Of a stretch of 64,000 nucleotides of DNA, positions 12,541 to 23,843 are shown piece after piece. Positions within the stretch are counted from its first letter, which is position 1, and each line of letters begins with the position of its first letter. The notes beneath the pieces are model-generated. The model was not told the DNA's origin and did not search any database. It was given only the letters and a program-made list of their open reading frames with translations. This DNA comes from Chelonoidis abingdonii. Lineage: Eukaryota; Chordata; Testudines; Testudinidae. The stretch is from assembly GCF_003597395.2 (NCBI RefSeq), contig NC_133769.1:182330543-182394542 (forward strand), given 5' to 3'. The position numbers and the translations under genes are program-made.

Positions 12541-12786
12541 TATATATATATTAACAAGGTCCGCGCCAGATGTTGAGGAACCAGGACAATCTGACGATAA
12601 GTGGGCTACTGGAACAAACCATTCATGGACGAGACAGGAGAACCTGGAATTGATGGAATGCTACTACAACAGTAGACGTAATGAGAGGGGATATATGAAA
12701 CGTATGAGAGGACTATGGATGGACAAAAGACCTACATCCACACTTATTGAGAAACAGCTAGTTACCCAACAAAGCACTTCAACATA
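12541..12786 (+). pseudogene. N-terminal domain relic of the R4/Dong-type LINE
   Basis: An open frame from the left inverted repeat to the stop at 12787 encodes about 80 residues including WTRQENLELMECYY, RGYMKRMRGLW, and TLIEKQLVTQ. I recall this W-T-x(2)-E-N-x(3)-M-x-C-Y-Y ... GY-KRM pattern from the N-termini of predicted proteins of R4/Dong-like retroelements in reptiles and invertebrates. Its function is not established to my knowledge; a nucleic-acid-binding role is a guess. The frame ends early and the next recognisable segments are in other frames. The start is not certain, since an ATG at 12512 lies left of the inverted repeat. Confidence 0.55.
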
Positions 12787-13372
12787 GTAAAGAGAGCTGC
12801 TAACACAGCTGAGATAGAAACCAAACTCACATAATCCCAGACTAAAAGACCTGGAAGACAGGTGCGTGATGCATGCCCACACCGTGAAAAGCTCGAAATC
12901 TTAATCACTGCCACCACCTCCATTGCAGAGCACAGCACCTGTATGAGGCATAAGATCATGGAGAACTAGCTACAGTAATCCTCGAGAACCGATTACCTGA
13001 AGGCTCAGTGGAAGATCACCATCAGATAACGTATGTTAGAAAGATTGCCAATAGAGGCCCTCATGACAACCTCTACTACCACCATAACTCAAACCAATGA
13101 AATGTATAGCTGCCACGCTACAGCTCGTGTAAAGCCTAGGAGATGCTTGGTCCTACAGCGATCAAGAAGAACACATATGCCCTATCCCACTGGAAAATGA
13201 AAGGTCTGGAGATAAGAGGCGAGGCCGACTCGGAAGTATGAAGTTAGGTGCAAGCTTGGGTGGAACTCCAGAAGGGTGGTACGAGATTAAAGGATAAGAC
13301 TCCTGGCTAACTCTGAGAAAAATACAAGGGGACTAAATCCCATTCTAGAACAGCCCTAGAGACTGGCCTTAA

Positions 13373-14160
13373 ATGCTAAGGAACGAGCACAGCACGCTGA
13401 GAGTAGTTCAGCGAGAAGCAAGGAAAATAACACTACATAGAATCGAACAGACGTTGCTTCAAGAAAAAGTAATGACCGCTAAAGTTAACGGCTCCCAAAA
13501 ACCATCGCGAAGAAGTGTTCTTCCCAACGTGCACCTGCAAACACTACAGACTAAACAGCTAGAGCCGCCAGCAGCAGAAATCGAAAGTACTGGAGAACAA
13601 GGTGGGAGAACAGAGAAGACTCATAAACACCAGTGCAAAGTGCTGCAGTGACCTGAGAACAGAGCAGCAGCAATCTCCCAGAACAGAAACCAGTCACCAT
13701 CACAGAAAGACATCCAGCGCGGCAAGAACAGATGAAGAGCTTTGGACACGCACCTGGACCAGACATGATCCCACCCACGTCTGGCTAAAGAAATCCAACA
13801 GCAGTGCATGAACTGCCTAGCAGCACAGATGAACCCCAGCGCTAGCAGCAGGCTCCCACTCCACAACTGGCTTAACACAAGGAAGGTAGTGGAGCAAGTG
13901 CCGAGTGTCGCCATTGATAGAAGACTCCGCTTTGCCACAGAAGGAAAACGAGAAACCGAATCCACGACTTATGGCTCTGAAGACCCCGACCTAACTGTGT
14001 CCTCCCCATCCAACATTGGAACAGGTTCCGGAAATCAGGAAAGTCTAAAAGTGCTTCCTGTATGCTACAGGCGACCCATATGGGCTAAAATACATGAGCA
14101 CGAGGAACACAGATTAGGGCATGGAATGCGAATACCATGCCGAAAGCTCAAAACAACACA
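13373..14160 (+). pseudogene. Reverse-transcriptase N-terminal region relic (R4/Dong-type LINE)
   Basis: Several overlapping plus-strand frames carry fragments of one protein. Near 13750-13850 the motif GPDMI appears in one frame and HVWLKK then LAAQMN in others. This is the spacing of the conserved segment that opens the reverse-transcriptase domain in R4-type LINEs (a PGPDMI block followed by a W-L-K block). At least three frame changes occur within 120 bp. The remaining catalytic motifs (the FADD/YADD box expected further right) are not recognisable to me in 14160-15200, which may be very decayed. Inference: a dead polymerase domain. Confidence 0.55.
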
Positions 14161-15235
14161 ATGAAAACAATGTCATGAGTATTCTATAGTCAAAAAAGTA
14201 GCAACAAACTTCAAGCGTTCATTGACGACCAATCATAGAGCACAGCCTGACTTCTGACTTAACCATGGCTGAAAGCCTGAGCACTCAAAAATTGCGCATC
14301 AAACTTGGTATACTTTGGAGCTGTTGACGAGCTATCTCAAGTTCGAGAGGCTAGGCGATACATAACAGCCTATCCTAACAACGAACATACCCAAAATGGG
14401 TGACGAGTAGGAAGACAAACTAAAACTGAAGTGTCAAGCTAATACAGGTCAGTCTTATGTGGCCCCAAGTGGCCATCAAGTGCTAGGGCTATGGATACCG
14501 AATGGTGAGTATGTAACTGATCTCCTAGGGCTGCTGTTTGCTGCACAATTGAGGCTGAGATACCCCCTCAGCCAGATACAGATCCACAAGAGCTAGATTA
14601 CGGGTATCACAGGTTCAGGAGTGGAACATATCCTAAAATCACCACCTCCTCTTAACGAGAGAGCATCAGCTGTATGCAGAATGAACGAGACATCGACTCG
14701 CTAATTCCACCTGACGTGGAATCTACAGAGCTATCCGGAGTCATAATCGAAGACTGGAGTATAGTGGCCGGATGGAGTGATGAGAGGGAAAATTGCATAG
14801 ACGATTGGGGTGGTATAGCTACCATGGGCCGACATAGCATTGGTAAAAAGTACCCGTGGTAAAAATAACATGACCTTAGTGTGGCCCACATATAAAGACC
14901 AGCTACAAGTACCATGCTTCTCCACAGTCCTGTAATATCGCATTTTGAGAGCAATGAGGCAAGGAAGACACAACATCTCACACTGTATCACCAAAGTATA
15001 TCGAGAACAGAACATGCACAGAGCCACTCACTGGTGTAAGAACAATATTCCCAAAAGCCATTCTAAACAATCACCCGATATCGCGCGTCATCAGCCAATA
15101 CCTCCTCATCTCTGCCAGTTATAGTGAGCTGGCAAAGAAGGACATCGGAGTCTGCGCATGCTAAGTATTCCTCGACTGTCTTTCTACAATAATTTGCAAG
15201 TAATTGGTTTCCCCACAATCGCATACACCCAGAGA

Positions 15236-15530
15236 TCTGTTATATTCTACCCGAAGAAAGCGGGCGTGGGCTTGTGAGCATCAAAGCCACTCCTGAAAAA
15301 CCCGAACATCCCAGGAGTACATCAGTAAAGATGGCCCCCAAAGATTGAGCTGCTGAGAGAAGCCTGAGCAAGCAGCAGACATGGAGGAAGACCAGCAGAA
15401 AGTGCCATGGCAAAGACGACCCTGCAAAAGGGATGTACCATCAACAGAATAGGCTGAGGTGGCTGACACTGGGAATTCTACAGTGGCTGCGAAAGGCTGA
15501 ACAAAAGCAGACGAGGCACTGATCATAGCA
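15236..15530 (+). pseudogene. Post-RT linker with Y-P-GRGL motif (R4/Dong-type LINE)
   Basis: The frame starting near 15239 reads YILPEESGRGLVSIKA, matching the Y-x-P-x(4)-GRGL-x(3) block that follows the polymerase domain in restriction-like-endonuclease LINEs. It continues for about 20 further residues before similarity fades. Around 15598-15640 an R-L-C followed by E-T-V-Q is split between two frames. It may be the remains of the cysteine-histidine motif that precedes the nuclease, with the first cysteine codon changed to valine. The motif assignment rests on recalled family patterns. Confidence 0.55.
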
Positions 15531-15707
15531 GCCCACAGGAACAGGCACTGAGCACCCAGAATACTATTAAAGCAGGGGTCCTACCGACACTAGACGAGGA
15601 CCCAAGTGAGACTGTGCAGAGGAGGCCTCAGAGACAGCTCAACACCATACGTAGACTAGGATGGAGATCAGGCATGGAACAGCATACACTGAGACGGCAA
15701 CAACACA

Positions 15708-15732
15708 NNNNNNNNNNNNNNNNNNNNNNNNN
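15708..15732. other. Assembly gap (25 N)
   Basis: 25 unknown bases inside the LINE, just before the nuclease-type tail. Any conserved P-D of the nuclease would fall at or next to this gap, so its presence cannot be judged. Confidence 1.
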
Positions 15733-16011
15733 ATAGATATAGCAGTGCCAAGTGACAGCAACATCAGGAAGAAGGAATATGAGAAGCTGGAGAAGTACCA
15801 GGGCCTGAAAGAGGAACTAGAGAGGATGTGGAAAGTGAAGGCCAAAGTAGTCCCAGTGGTGGTAGGAGCACTCGGGGCTGTGACTCCTAAGCTGGGTGAG
15901 TGGCTCCAACAGATCCCAGGAACAACGTCAGAGCTCTCTGATCAGAAGATTGCAATGCTAGGAACAGCTAAGATACTGCGTAGAACCCTCAAACTCCCAG
16001 GCCTCTGGTAG
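15733..16011 (+). pseudogene. Restriction-like endonuclease C-terminal domain (R4/Dong-type LINE)
   Basis: An open frame of about 92 residues runs from the N gap to a TAG stop at 16009-16011. It begins IDIAVPSDSNIRKKE, then KYQGLKEELERMWKVKAKVV and PVVVGALGAVTPKLGEWLQQ, and ends LGTAKILRRTLKLPG. The D of IDIAVP fits the acidic residue of a PD-(D/E)xK-type nuclease core, and the hydrophobic strand PVVVGALG follows at the usual place. In R4-type LINEs this domain nicks the target DNA to start reverse transcription. This is the best preserved part of the element. The upstream half of the domain is hidden by the gap. Confidence 0.7.
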
Positions 16012-16123
16012 AGGACCCGAGGTTGAGGAAGACACATACCACCCATAGGGGTGAGAGGGCAATTTTTATATACATATATATACATATACACACACACATA
16101 CAAACATAATATATTATGTATGT

Positions 16124-16145
16124 AAAGGGTCCTTATTGTTTTGGT
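16124..16145 (-). repeat. Right arm of 22-bp inverted repeat flanking the LINE
   Basis: Perfect reverse complement of 12519-12540. It is bordered outside by an AT run and then an AC run (16146-16174). Confidence 0.95.
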
Positions 16146-16174
16146 AATATATATATATATTACACACACACACA
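16146..16174. repeat. (AT)n then (AC)n simple repeat
   Basis: About 15 bp of AT followed by about 13 bp of AC, directly outside the right inverted-repeat arm. Confidence 0.85.
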
Positions 16175-16234
16175 ATAGACTTTTTGGAATGGCCATTCTA
16201 TTAACCTTATTAGTTAAATATTTATAAAATAGTG

Positions 16235-16755
16235 CAAATAGTGCAGCAGTAGTTTGAAATTTTGGAATAATGTGTCCAGTTCCGGTCACCACAATTTAGG
16301 AAGGATGTGGACAAACTGGGAAGAGTCCAAAGCAGAGAAAAAAATGGTAAAAGGTTTAAAAAAATCCGATAAGGAAAGGTTAAAAAACTGGGCATATTTA
16401 GTCTTGAGAAAAGAAGACTGAAGGACCTCATAACACTCTTCCAATATGTTATTGGCTCTTATAAAGAGGATGGTAATCAATTGTTCTCTTGTCCAATGAA
16501 TATAGAACAAAAAATAATAGCCTTCATCTGCAACAAGAGAGATTTAGGTTAGCTATCGGGAAAATCTTTCTAACTATAAAGGGTAGTTAAGGTCTGGAAT
16601 AGGCGTCAAGGAAGGTCATGAAGTTCCCATCATTGGAAGCTTTTAAAAACAAAATTAGACAACCTCCCTACCCCCTAGTCAGGGATTGTCTAGGTTTACA
16701 ATGCAGGAGGCTGGACTTGACTTCTTTAGGCCCCTTCCTGCCCTGCATTTCTAAT
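16235..16755 (+). mobile_element. CR1-like LINE 3' fragment
   Basis: The plus strand carries degenerate CR1 ORF2 C-terminal sequence: GTCCAGTTCCGGTCACCACA corresponds to the V-Q-F/W-P-Q block, followed by the E-R-V-Q-R block. The 3' part has GAGGCTGGACTTGA and CCCTTCCTGCCCTGCATTTC near 16710-16750, the typical 3' end. Frames are broken by stops and indels. It starts 60 bp right of the R4/Dong-type element; I see no evidence that the two are related. Confidence 0.7.
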
Positions 16756-17280
16756 AAATGTCCATTTCAATATAATTAGCCAAAAGTCTGAGGTAGCGCC
16801 TTAAAATTGGAATATTTTCAGTAAATTAGGACTTGTGATCCCCATAATGTGAAAAGGAGCAAGGTAAGCTTGCCAACATAGTAATGAAAGTGTTTGAATT
16901 CTGATGGAGCCACCAGTAGGGGTGAAAAGTCACTTCAGTTTCCTTCTCTGGTCAGTTGGGTGATGCAGAGAACTGTTCAGAAGGAGGCCAACTGTGACCA
17001 CTGACTTATTACATAGACCATGGCACAGCTGGTCACTTTTAATCATTACATGACTCATGCAGATTCACACTCATGACCAAGAGATGTAAAGCACTGTATC
17101 TCATTAATAATCCCCATGCCATATGGTCTCTGGAAATACAGATATTGTAGGACAATGCCAAATATATATTTACTCAGTTATTGGCTTTAAATCAGTTGGG
17201 AACTTGGGAATCTGATGGGGTGGGGAATGGGTCTCTCTTCTTGACAAACACTTGCACTCTTGAATTAGTTATGGAACTAA
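16756..17280. other. Unannotated stretch
   Basis: No repeat or coding relic recognised. Confidence 0.5.
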
Positions 17281-17282
17281 AC

Positions 17283-17593
17283 TAGGGGTAGGGAACCTAT
17301 GGCAAGCATGCTGAAGACAGCACATGAGCTGATTTTCAGTGGCATTCTCACTGCCTGGCTCCTGGTCACCCATCTGGGGGGCTCTGCATTTTAATTTAAT
17401 TTTCAATGAAGCTTCTTAAACATTTTTAAAACCTTATTTACTTTACATACAACAATAGTTTAGTTACATATTACAGACTTATAGAAAGAGACCTTCTAAA
17501 AACATTAAAATGTATTACTGGCATGCGAAACCTTTAAATTAGAGTGAATAAAGGAAGACTCAGCACACCACTTCTGAAAGGTTGCCAACCCCT
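17283..17593 (+). mobile_element. hAT MITE, copy 1
   Basis: Starts with TAGGGGTAGGGAACC and ends with GGTTGCCAACCCC, imperfect inverted termini. The interior includes GCTGATTTTCAGTGGCA and GCATTTTAATTTAATTTTCA. The same family is present in the opposite orientation at 53285-53583, where the 8-bp duplication is clear. Here the flanks (AACTAAAC and AACTTATC) agree at 6 of 8 positions. It has no coding capacity. Confidence 0.8.
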
Positions 17594-18844
17594 AAACTTA
17601 TCTGTGAGTTTCTATTTACTTCAATTCATGCATCACCTTAAAACTAAAATACCTTTTGCGTGCATCAGTAAAGCTTGTGTTTAAGAAAAGAATCATGGTG
17701 ACCTGGTACTAGAGAGTCCATACAATATAAAAAAAAGTCATTATTTTGAGAAGGGCTTTATAAACATTTCTGATGGTGGAGTTGTTGAGTTAGATAATAA
17801 AGAAATGCTAAAAGACTCTGTCCATCTGCAAACGTGCATGTGGTGGGCCAAAATTTTGACTCTAAACCCCGAAGTGAGTTAGTATATAGACAGCATCCTT
17901 TCTCAAAAAGGCAATTAAATCGTGCAGCAGAGTATGTACAATAGTATGTATGTGGACTTCAGCTTTCGAATCAATATTCTGATATATCGCATTTGAAGTT
18001 ATCCACCCACTGCAGATTTGCTTTAATGTATGCTTGTAACTCCTAAGTGATCCCAACAAAGAGAAAGGAACAATAAGTGCAGATGTAACACGAGTTGTCT
18101 TCAATTCTATTCTATTCCATAGTTATTCTCTCCATTTTTTTAACCACCTCCAATGGTTTAACTATTATCCCTCCATAATGAGGGCTAAAAACATTTTTAA
18201 AATCTCAGATTAAATTTGGCAACCTAGTAGTCAACAAGATGCAATCAGTTGCATTTAGGACAAATGCACATGTTGCAACATCCTTCCATTCTTCCTGACA
18301 GCTCCCACTTTCTGAACACCTCAGAGCATGATACTTGTCAATTTCGATGCTCTAAATGACTCAAGAATTAAGAAGGCAGATGCATTCGAATGTTGTTGTA
18401 ACATGCACAAACTCCTGCAGACTAAACCAGGCACCAGTCCTAGCATTTTAACTACATTATAGCCTTCCCATTTCCCTCCCAGTCAATGATATAAACAACT
18501 AATAAGGCAGGTTGGCAGGCCTCAGTGCAGTACTGTGGGGATGCTGGCTTGCAGAAGCAAAAAGGCAGACACCTGCTTTGAGAAGCCTAAATACTACTAT
18601 CAGCTCTGGGAAAATACGAAACATGGGCATGGTCCCCTTGCTTCTCAAATCAAAGGTTGCCTGCTGCTGTTGATTCGCTCCTCTTTCAGAAAACTGCTTC
18701 ATGTAGTAGTGAGCACTGTACCTTTAAGTGGTATAGCTGCCAGATGGGAATGAATCATTCTTATTGTCATTCTCACTCAAATAGCATTACTAGAAGATAC
18801 TACAGTTAAACAAGTAGTTATGCAAATTAAGTATATTTTTGGTA
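17594..18844. other. Unannotated stretch
   Basis: No repeat or coding relic recognised. Opposite-strand ORFs around 18500-18750 have no domain. Confidence 0.5.
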
Positions 18845-19590
18845 GACATAGTACATCTGACAATGGGTCACAGTATAAACTCATCCCACTAAACAGTTGT
18901 CAGTGGTTTAGTGTAGTCATGTAATTGCTAGTCCCCATTCTCCTCAATTGAAAAGGTTGGTGGAAAATAGCGTTACAATAAAAAAGCAGCTACCTAAAAA
19001 GGCCAAGTCAGACTCTTAGCTGTATTTAACAGAGCTAAAATACAGGACAGTACCAATGAAACATGGGTTGCCATATGCAGATGTTTTCGTTAACAAAAAC
19101 AGACTGGAATGTCTGCAGTGATGCATGCTGATGTCAGAGGAACTGGGGGTTTGCAGAAGTATAAACAGATAAGTAAAGCTTAACAAAAAAGCAATATGAT
19201 TAGGGTCCCTGGAGCAGTCACCACTTCATGACCATGGTGCACTATTTCTGCGATGGAAATCAATGGTAGAAAACAGAAGTGGTGTCAGACGAGGCTGCTC
19301 CACATTACCATGACATCACTCCAGATAGACACTACTGAAAGAGGAATAGGTGACCCCTTTCTAGCTACCAAAGGGGAGGGTAATAAATTGCACTGTTTGT
19401 TACTTTGCCTGAGAAAGGCATCAGTCAGGCAGCAGCCAGAATACAGACAACTGAGCCCCATGATATTGCACTGCCAGAAGAAATGGACTTACCTTCTGAC
19501 AATAATAATACTAACATTTCAAGGGAGAACTGCAAGTCCAAGCAACAATGCAAGGCAACTCAGAGATTATCTGAAAATTGTGAGTAAATT
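18845..19590 (+). pseudogene. Gypsy-type pol relic: integrase end and C-terminal tail
   Basis: Plus-strand fragments of an LTR-retrotransposon integrase. Near 18853-18880 the sequence reads TSDNGSQYK, holding the second catalytic aspartate of the DDE core. A frame change later, SHVIASPHSPQ and LVENSVTIKKQLPKKAKSDS appear, ending with LKYRTVP and HGLPYA. This is the order found in Gypsy/Ty3-type integrases, where H-x(2)-S-P-x-x-P-Q leads to the catalytic glutamate (E of VENSV). Stops and at least two frame changes make it non-functional. Downstream frames to 19590 may be the C-terminal part of the polyprotein. No protease, RT or RNase H is visible upstream, so the copy is 5' truncated. Confidence 0.75.
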
Positions 19591-19599
19591 TAGTTAGCA

Positions 19600-22500
19600 G
19601 GTTGGTTATAAGTACTTGGAATTGTGTGTTATATAAATGTTTGTTAAGTTATAGGTGTTGGTTGGGAAAGGAAGACATGATATTGGGAACTGTAAGTTTA
19701 AGAGTTATAGCTTCCCAGACAGGAAGTCTGGGGAGAGGCATTGCAGAAGCCCCTATTCTGTGAGGCAGAAGCTGTTGGGAACTGTGTCATTAAATGAGGA
19801 GAATTTCTTTTCAAGCACTTTGGACCCACAGCAATTCATGAACCCCACACTTTGTCAGGGAAAAAGAAAAAAGGTTCACACCAAAGTGCCAAGAGAGCAA
19901 ATCCTGTAATAGGCAGTAAATTATTTATAAAAGGTCCAGTCAGTACAGCCGCAGGGTGAACTTGGATTTGCCATGTGGAGGTGGTGAAAGAAGGCAGACA
20001 GAGGCTTCATTAGAGTTCCAGCAGAAAGCTGACAGACTGACTATCCTCTGCACTGATGGATCCATGTTAGTGGATACCCTTAGTATCCGCCAACACTTAA
20101 AAAGGGACCCATGAATATCAGCACATTGTCACACAACTTTTTTGTGGAGGTGGAAATGTGGAAGACAAAGTAACTGTCCCCTTCCAAATTAGCATTTATG
20201 TTTACCACTTGCATCTCCTCTAACTTTTATTGTCTCTCCAGTCTAAGAATCCCTTGTGTTCGGAAGACTGCAGCCTCTTACTAAATACATTCTGGGAGAT
20301 GAGATTTCCATGTCAGAAGAAGCCTCAGATAGACTTTTCCCTTCACTAACTCTCCATGAAAGTTGAGGGGGGTTGCTTTCTTTAGGGTAGCCTGAGAGAA
20401 ATCACTTAGTACTATGAACTTTAGACTGCTGCTTATTAAAAACAAGGAAAATAATTAAGAAAATAATGTAAAAGCAATGTAATGCTTGGAACATATAGTG
20501 TTAAATTTCCCATAAGCCAGAGATAAGGCAGTCTCAACTTAGTTGCAAAATAAAAGAAAAAAAAACAGTTACATTCCTAGAAAGCAATGTCCACAATTTG
20601 ACTCTCTTGTCAGAAATCATCAACAATTAATCTCCCCATCCGAACTTACAGGGTCTCTCTCCTCAGTGTCTCAACCTGTTTAAGCCACAGCTCCAAGGCA
20701 GTCCTTTGAGCGTCATAAAAGGGTTTCAAGAGTTCTTAAAATTCAGCCCTCTTTCAAAAGGTATTTATCCTGTGGTTCTGCTTTACCTTCATTCCAGAAA
20801 GCCCCACTTCTGTCTCCCTCTTTATCCCTAAAAAGCAGTATTGACAACTCCAAACATTAAAAAATAAATAAATAAAAATCCATGTGTCAGGCTCCAAAAT
20901 TTCATAAGATTGGATAAAGAACCATGAGATTTAAAAAAAAAAAAGAAAATATTATTTGCCTTCAGGTTTCTGAACCTTTAAGGTACATTTAGTTCATGTT
21001 CTAAGACTTTTCTACACAGTCACAAGAGCTAGAAACTTAGCTTCCTGACTTTTTGGGTGATGGGAGGGTAAGCTAGGCGCTCTTATGGCTATCTGACTTT
21101 AGGAACTGTGGCAGAAACACACCAAATGTTGTGAAACTTGGCAACACTAACAGTCTTTCAAAAACAGATATACTCAGTAGGTGTCAATGTTTTCATTCTC
21201 CCAACCTCAACATGATTGTCTACTGTGGGGAAATAAAAGGCTTTTATTGATGCACTATATCTCCTTTGAAATGCTTCATTTCCTGGCCAAGCAAACAGAA
21301 TTTGGTTTGAAAGAATAAGAAGTTATACAGATCCAGGCAAAAGCACTCAAAATCAATATGGTTGGCCTGAATTTAGACAGTGCAACAATGAAATGGTGCA
21401 CTGGCCAAATACTCCTCATGTTTGTGTTATGTACAGCATTAGCCACAATCTTGAGCTTGCTATTCCAGAGCTCTAAGGAATTTATACCTATTTAACAGAG
21501 TCTGAATTTATATTCCAAGACATCAAATTTCACTCTTTACGGACAAAAAGATGGGAACTAAGCATTTACAGATACCTCTAAAATAGTTATTTACCTCAAA
21601 GGTATCTGCCACGTGTTCTAAATTGCTAGTCAGAGAAAGCACTAAAGGCAATGATCAGAAGTCATCATTTGACTCTTACCTATTTGAAACCTATTACCTA
21701 AACAGAATCCAAGGTTGCTGTATCTATCGCTTTAGAAATGTCTTCCCTCAAGACAGGCCAATTCGTAAGCATGCTGAATTTATAAGTGAAGCCTGGGAGA
21801 GGATATCTTGCTGTTGGGGGGAAAAAAAACCCTAGAAATTGCTGTGCTATAATTCGAAGCAATCATGGACAGAAGAGTCTATAACCTTATCCTTAGGGAT
21901 GCCAAAATTGAAAGGGGTCCTTTAAAAGAAAGCTGCAAAAATGGCAGAATATGTGCTATGCTGCCAGATTCTAGCTCTATCAATGTATTCTTTATTGGCT
22001 CAAAGAGGGACCAGGAAAAAAAATACAAAAGGTATTAGATACTGACAGTGTACACTCAACATTAATAGCAAAGGACGAGTTGAGAGCTAAATCCAAGTTT
22101 TTTCCTGTATGATCAGATGCAAGTTTCAAATCAGATGGTACCACCTATCCAATTAGATATTAATATACAATTTTAGTTAAGATTCAGTCTCATGCTCCTG
22201 GTTGAGGTGGCATTTCAATATACATTAAAATGAGAACAAACACAGAACATGAGACCAGCTAGAATCAGACATACACCAAATAAGAGAACAAAAGTGAGAA
22301 ACAGTGATAATAGTCCCAAATAGAACAGATAAATTGCCTTCTGCAAGTTCCAGCAACATTATTCCATTTTAATTTACTTAACATAATGCGTCCACAGTCT
22401 GAAAATTGTAATAATGGGTTTTTTTGACAGAACACACTAAAATCTCCCTGTTTTGTAAATCTTCATGGTTTCTCTCTATCATGAACATCATTGAGTCAAT

Positions 22501-22790
22501 TTAGACTTTAAATTTAGGAATTCCCAAACTTGAAATCAATGGGAATATTTTCTTGACATTCAAACAGGTGGCAGTAAAAAACATCTGTTTTGAGTTGCAC
22601 ATTCCCCTGTATTGTTTATATTTTAAATACAAGCACAATGCAGCAGTAAGGTTACAACAGTAAAAGGTAAACAGACCATTCTTTCTTTGTTTAAGCAAAA
22701 TGAAATGCAGAGATAAAGCTGCTGCATACAGAGGGAATATTATCTAAGCAATTGATAGCTCAGGTTTATGAAACAGTCCGCGAGGAGGCT
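19600..22790. other. Mostly unannotated; possible LTR remnant at the left end
   Basis: The first 300 bp (19620-19900) follow the Gypsy-type relic directly and could be its 3' LTR, but no second LTR or clean ends are visible. The rest is unrecognised AT-rich sequence with short A runs (20556-20570 and 20930-20944). Confidence 0.4.
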
Positions 22791-22799
22791 GCCCTTTTG

Positions 22800-23010
22800 G
22801 TGTCACCGTCTGGCTCACATGTGTACTTATAGTGTTAAAATCGGTATTAGAATTATAAAAATGTGTTGAGTGTTTAGACCTTATTGAATGCTTGCAAGTT
22901 GCCGCATGCATTAATCTCACTTATAACATCTGTATCCCATATTATGTAGCCTGATCTATATAGATTATGTATTAATATATTGGTTACTTAAGAATGTCCA
23001 GTTATCACTT
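22800..23010 (+). repeat. Unnamed repeat family, copy 2, left part
   Basis: Resembles 2580-2760: an ACCTTATTGAATGCTTGC block, then GCATGCATTAATCTCACTTA and CATCTGTATCCCAT. Separated from its right part (24.93-25.79 kb) by about 1.9 kb that contains the Penelope-like repeat and the solo LTR. Confidence 0.5.
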
Positions 23011-23786
23011 TGAGGGTAGACAGGTCCTTGTCCCAAGATCAGGCCCAGTATTAAAATTATGTTATAGTTGGGAACCCTGAGATGCACAGATGCAACACTC
23101 ACAACATAGGAACTCTTCTATATTTATGAAGTTTATTAATACATTTAGCAAAGTCACAAAAATTAGCTCACTCAGTTAGACTAAAGACTACAGAATGTCC
23201 ATTTGAACCTCCATGTACTCACACAATCCCTTGCAGGACAACCTCAAATATTAGCCTGCACCTTCCTCATCACCACCAGTGGCCATCATTTAGGTACCTC
23301 CCAAGCGCTACCTCTCTCTCCCCTACTGCCCACAGCCTGAGATGTCACTTATATATGTTCCACTGACGCCACTATGTCTACTGCAGATTCAGTATGGATT
23401 TTCCCTTCTTCCTTATTTGTATTTCCTCAGTCAACTAATGTTGAGGTATTCTTGTATAGGTTAGTCTATTGATATGTGTAACTAAAATTTCAGCTTATGA
23501 TCATACCAGTCACCCCTTGCATAAGCGCATTTGTGGTTATTATTTCCATGTTCTTTGTGGTAGCACTTGCTCAATGGTAAGAGTTCAAATGTTTCAGTAA
23601 GTTCTTAGTTCCCAAAAATCTACAGGTAACCACTAAATGCCAAGGGTTATGGCCTACTTAACATTTACGCTACTATATGCTTCAGCTAATATCATATATG
23701 CCTGTAGGTTTCTTGCTTTACAGCTGATTATAATGACAGCAGCTCAATATAATAAGGCAAGGCAGTGATACAGTAAAAGCAAGTAT
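23011..23786. other. Unannotated; possible LTR or repeat interior
   Basis: Lies between the left part of the unnamed repeat and the Penelope-like repeat. No clear ends or coding relic. It may belong to the same composite insertion. Confidence 0.35.
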
Positions 23787-23843
23787 CAGAGGGGTAGCCG
23801 TATTAGTCTGGATCTGTAAAAGCAGCAAAGAGACTGTGGCACC
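23787..23843 (-). repeat. Penelope-like(?) repeat, part left of the LTR insertion
   Basis: Contains TCAGAGGGGTAGCCGTATTA, GTCTGGATCTGTAAAAGCAG and TGTGGCACC. It is cut at GCACC, where the solo LTR begins; the remainder resumes at 24838. Confidence 0.7.

Larger units (their letters stand above)
12519..16145 (+). mobile_element. R4/Dong-type LINE, frameshifted, bounded by a 22-bp inverted repeat
   Basis: A block of about 3.5 kb with clearly higher GC than its AT-rich flanks carries relics, in order, of an N-terminal region, a reverse-transcriptase region, the Y-P-GRGL motif of non-LTR elements and a C-terminal nuclease-type domain. The order and the C-terminal domain fit LINEs of the R4/Dong/Rex6 group, which cut target DNA with a restriction-enzyme-like endonuclease. 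Every domain is in a different frame, so the copy is inactive. The outer limits are a perfect 22-bp inverted repeat (12519-12540 and 16124-16145), each arm next to TA-rich simple sequence. LINEs do not normally have such ends. Clade assignment is from recalled family features. Confidence 0.7.
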
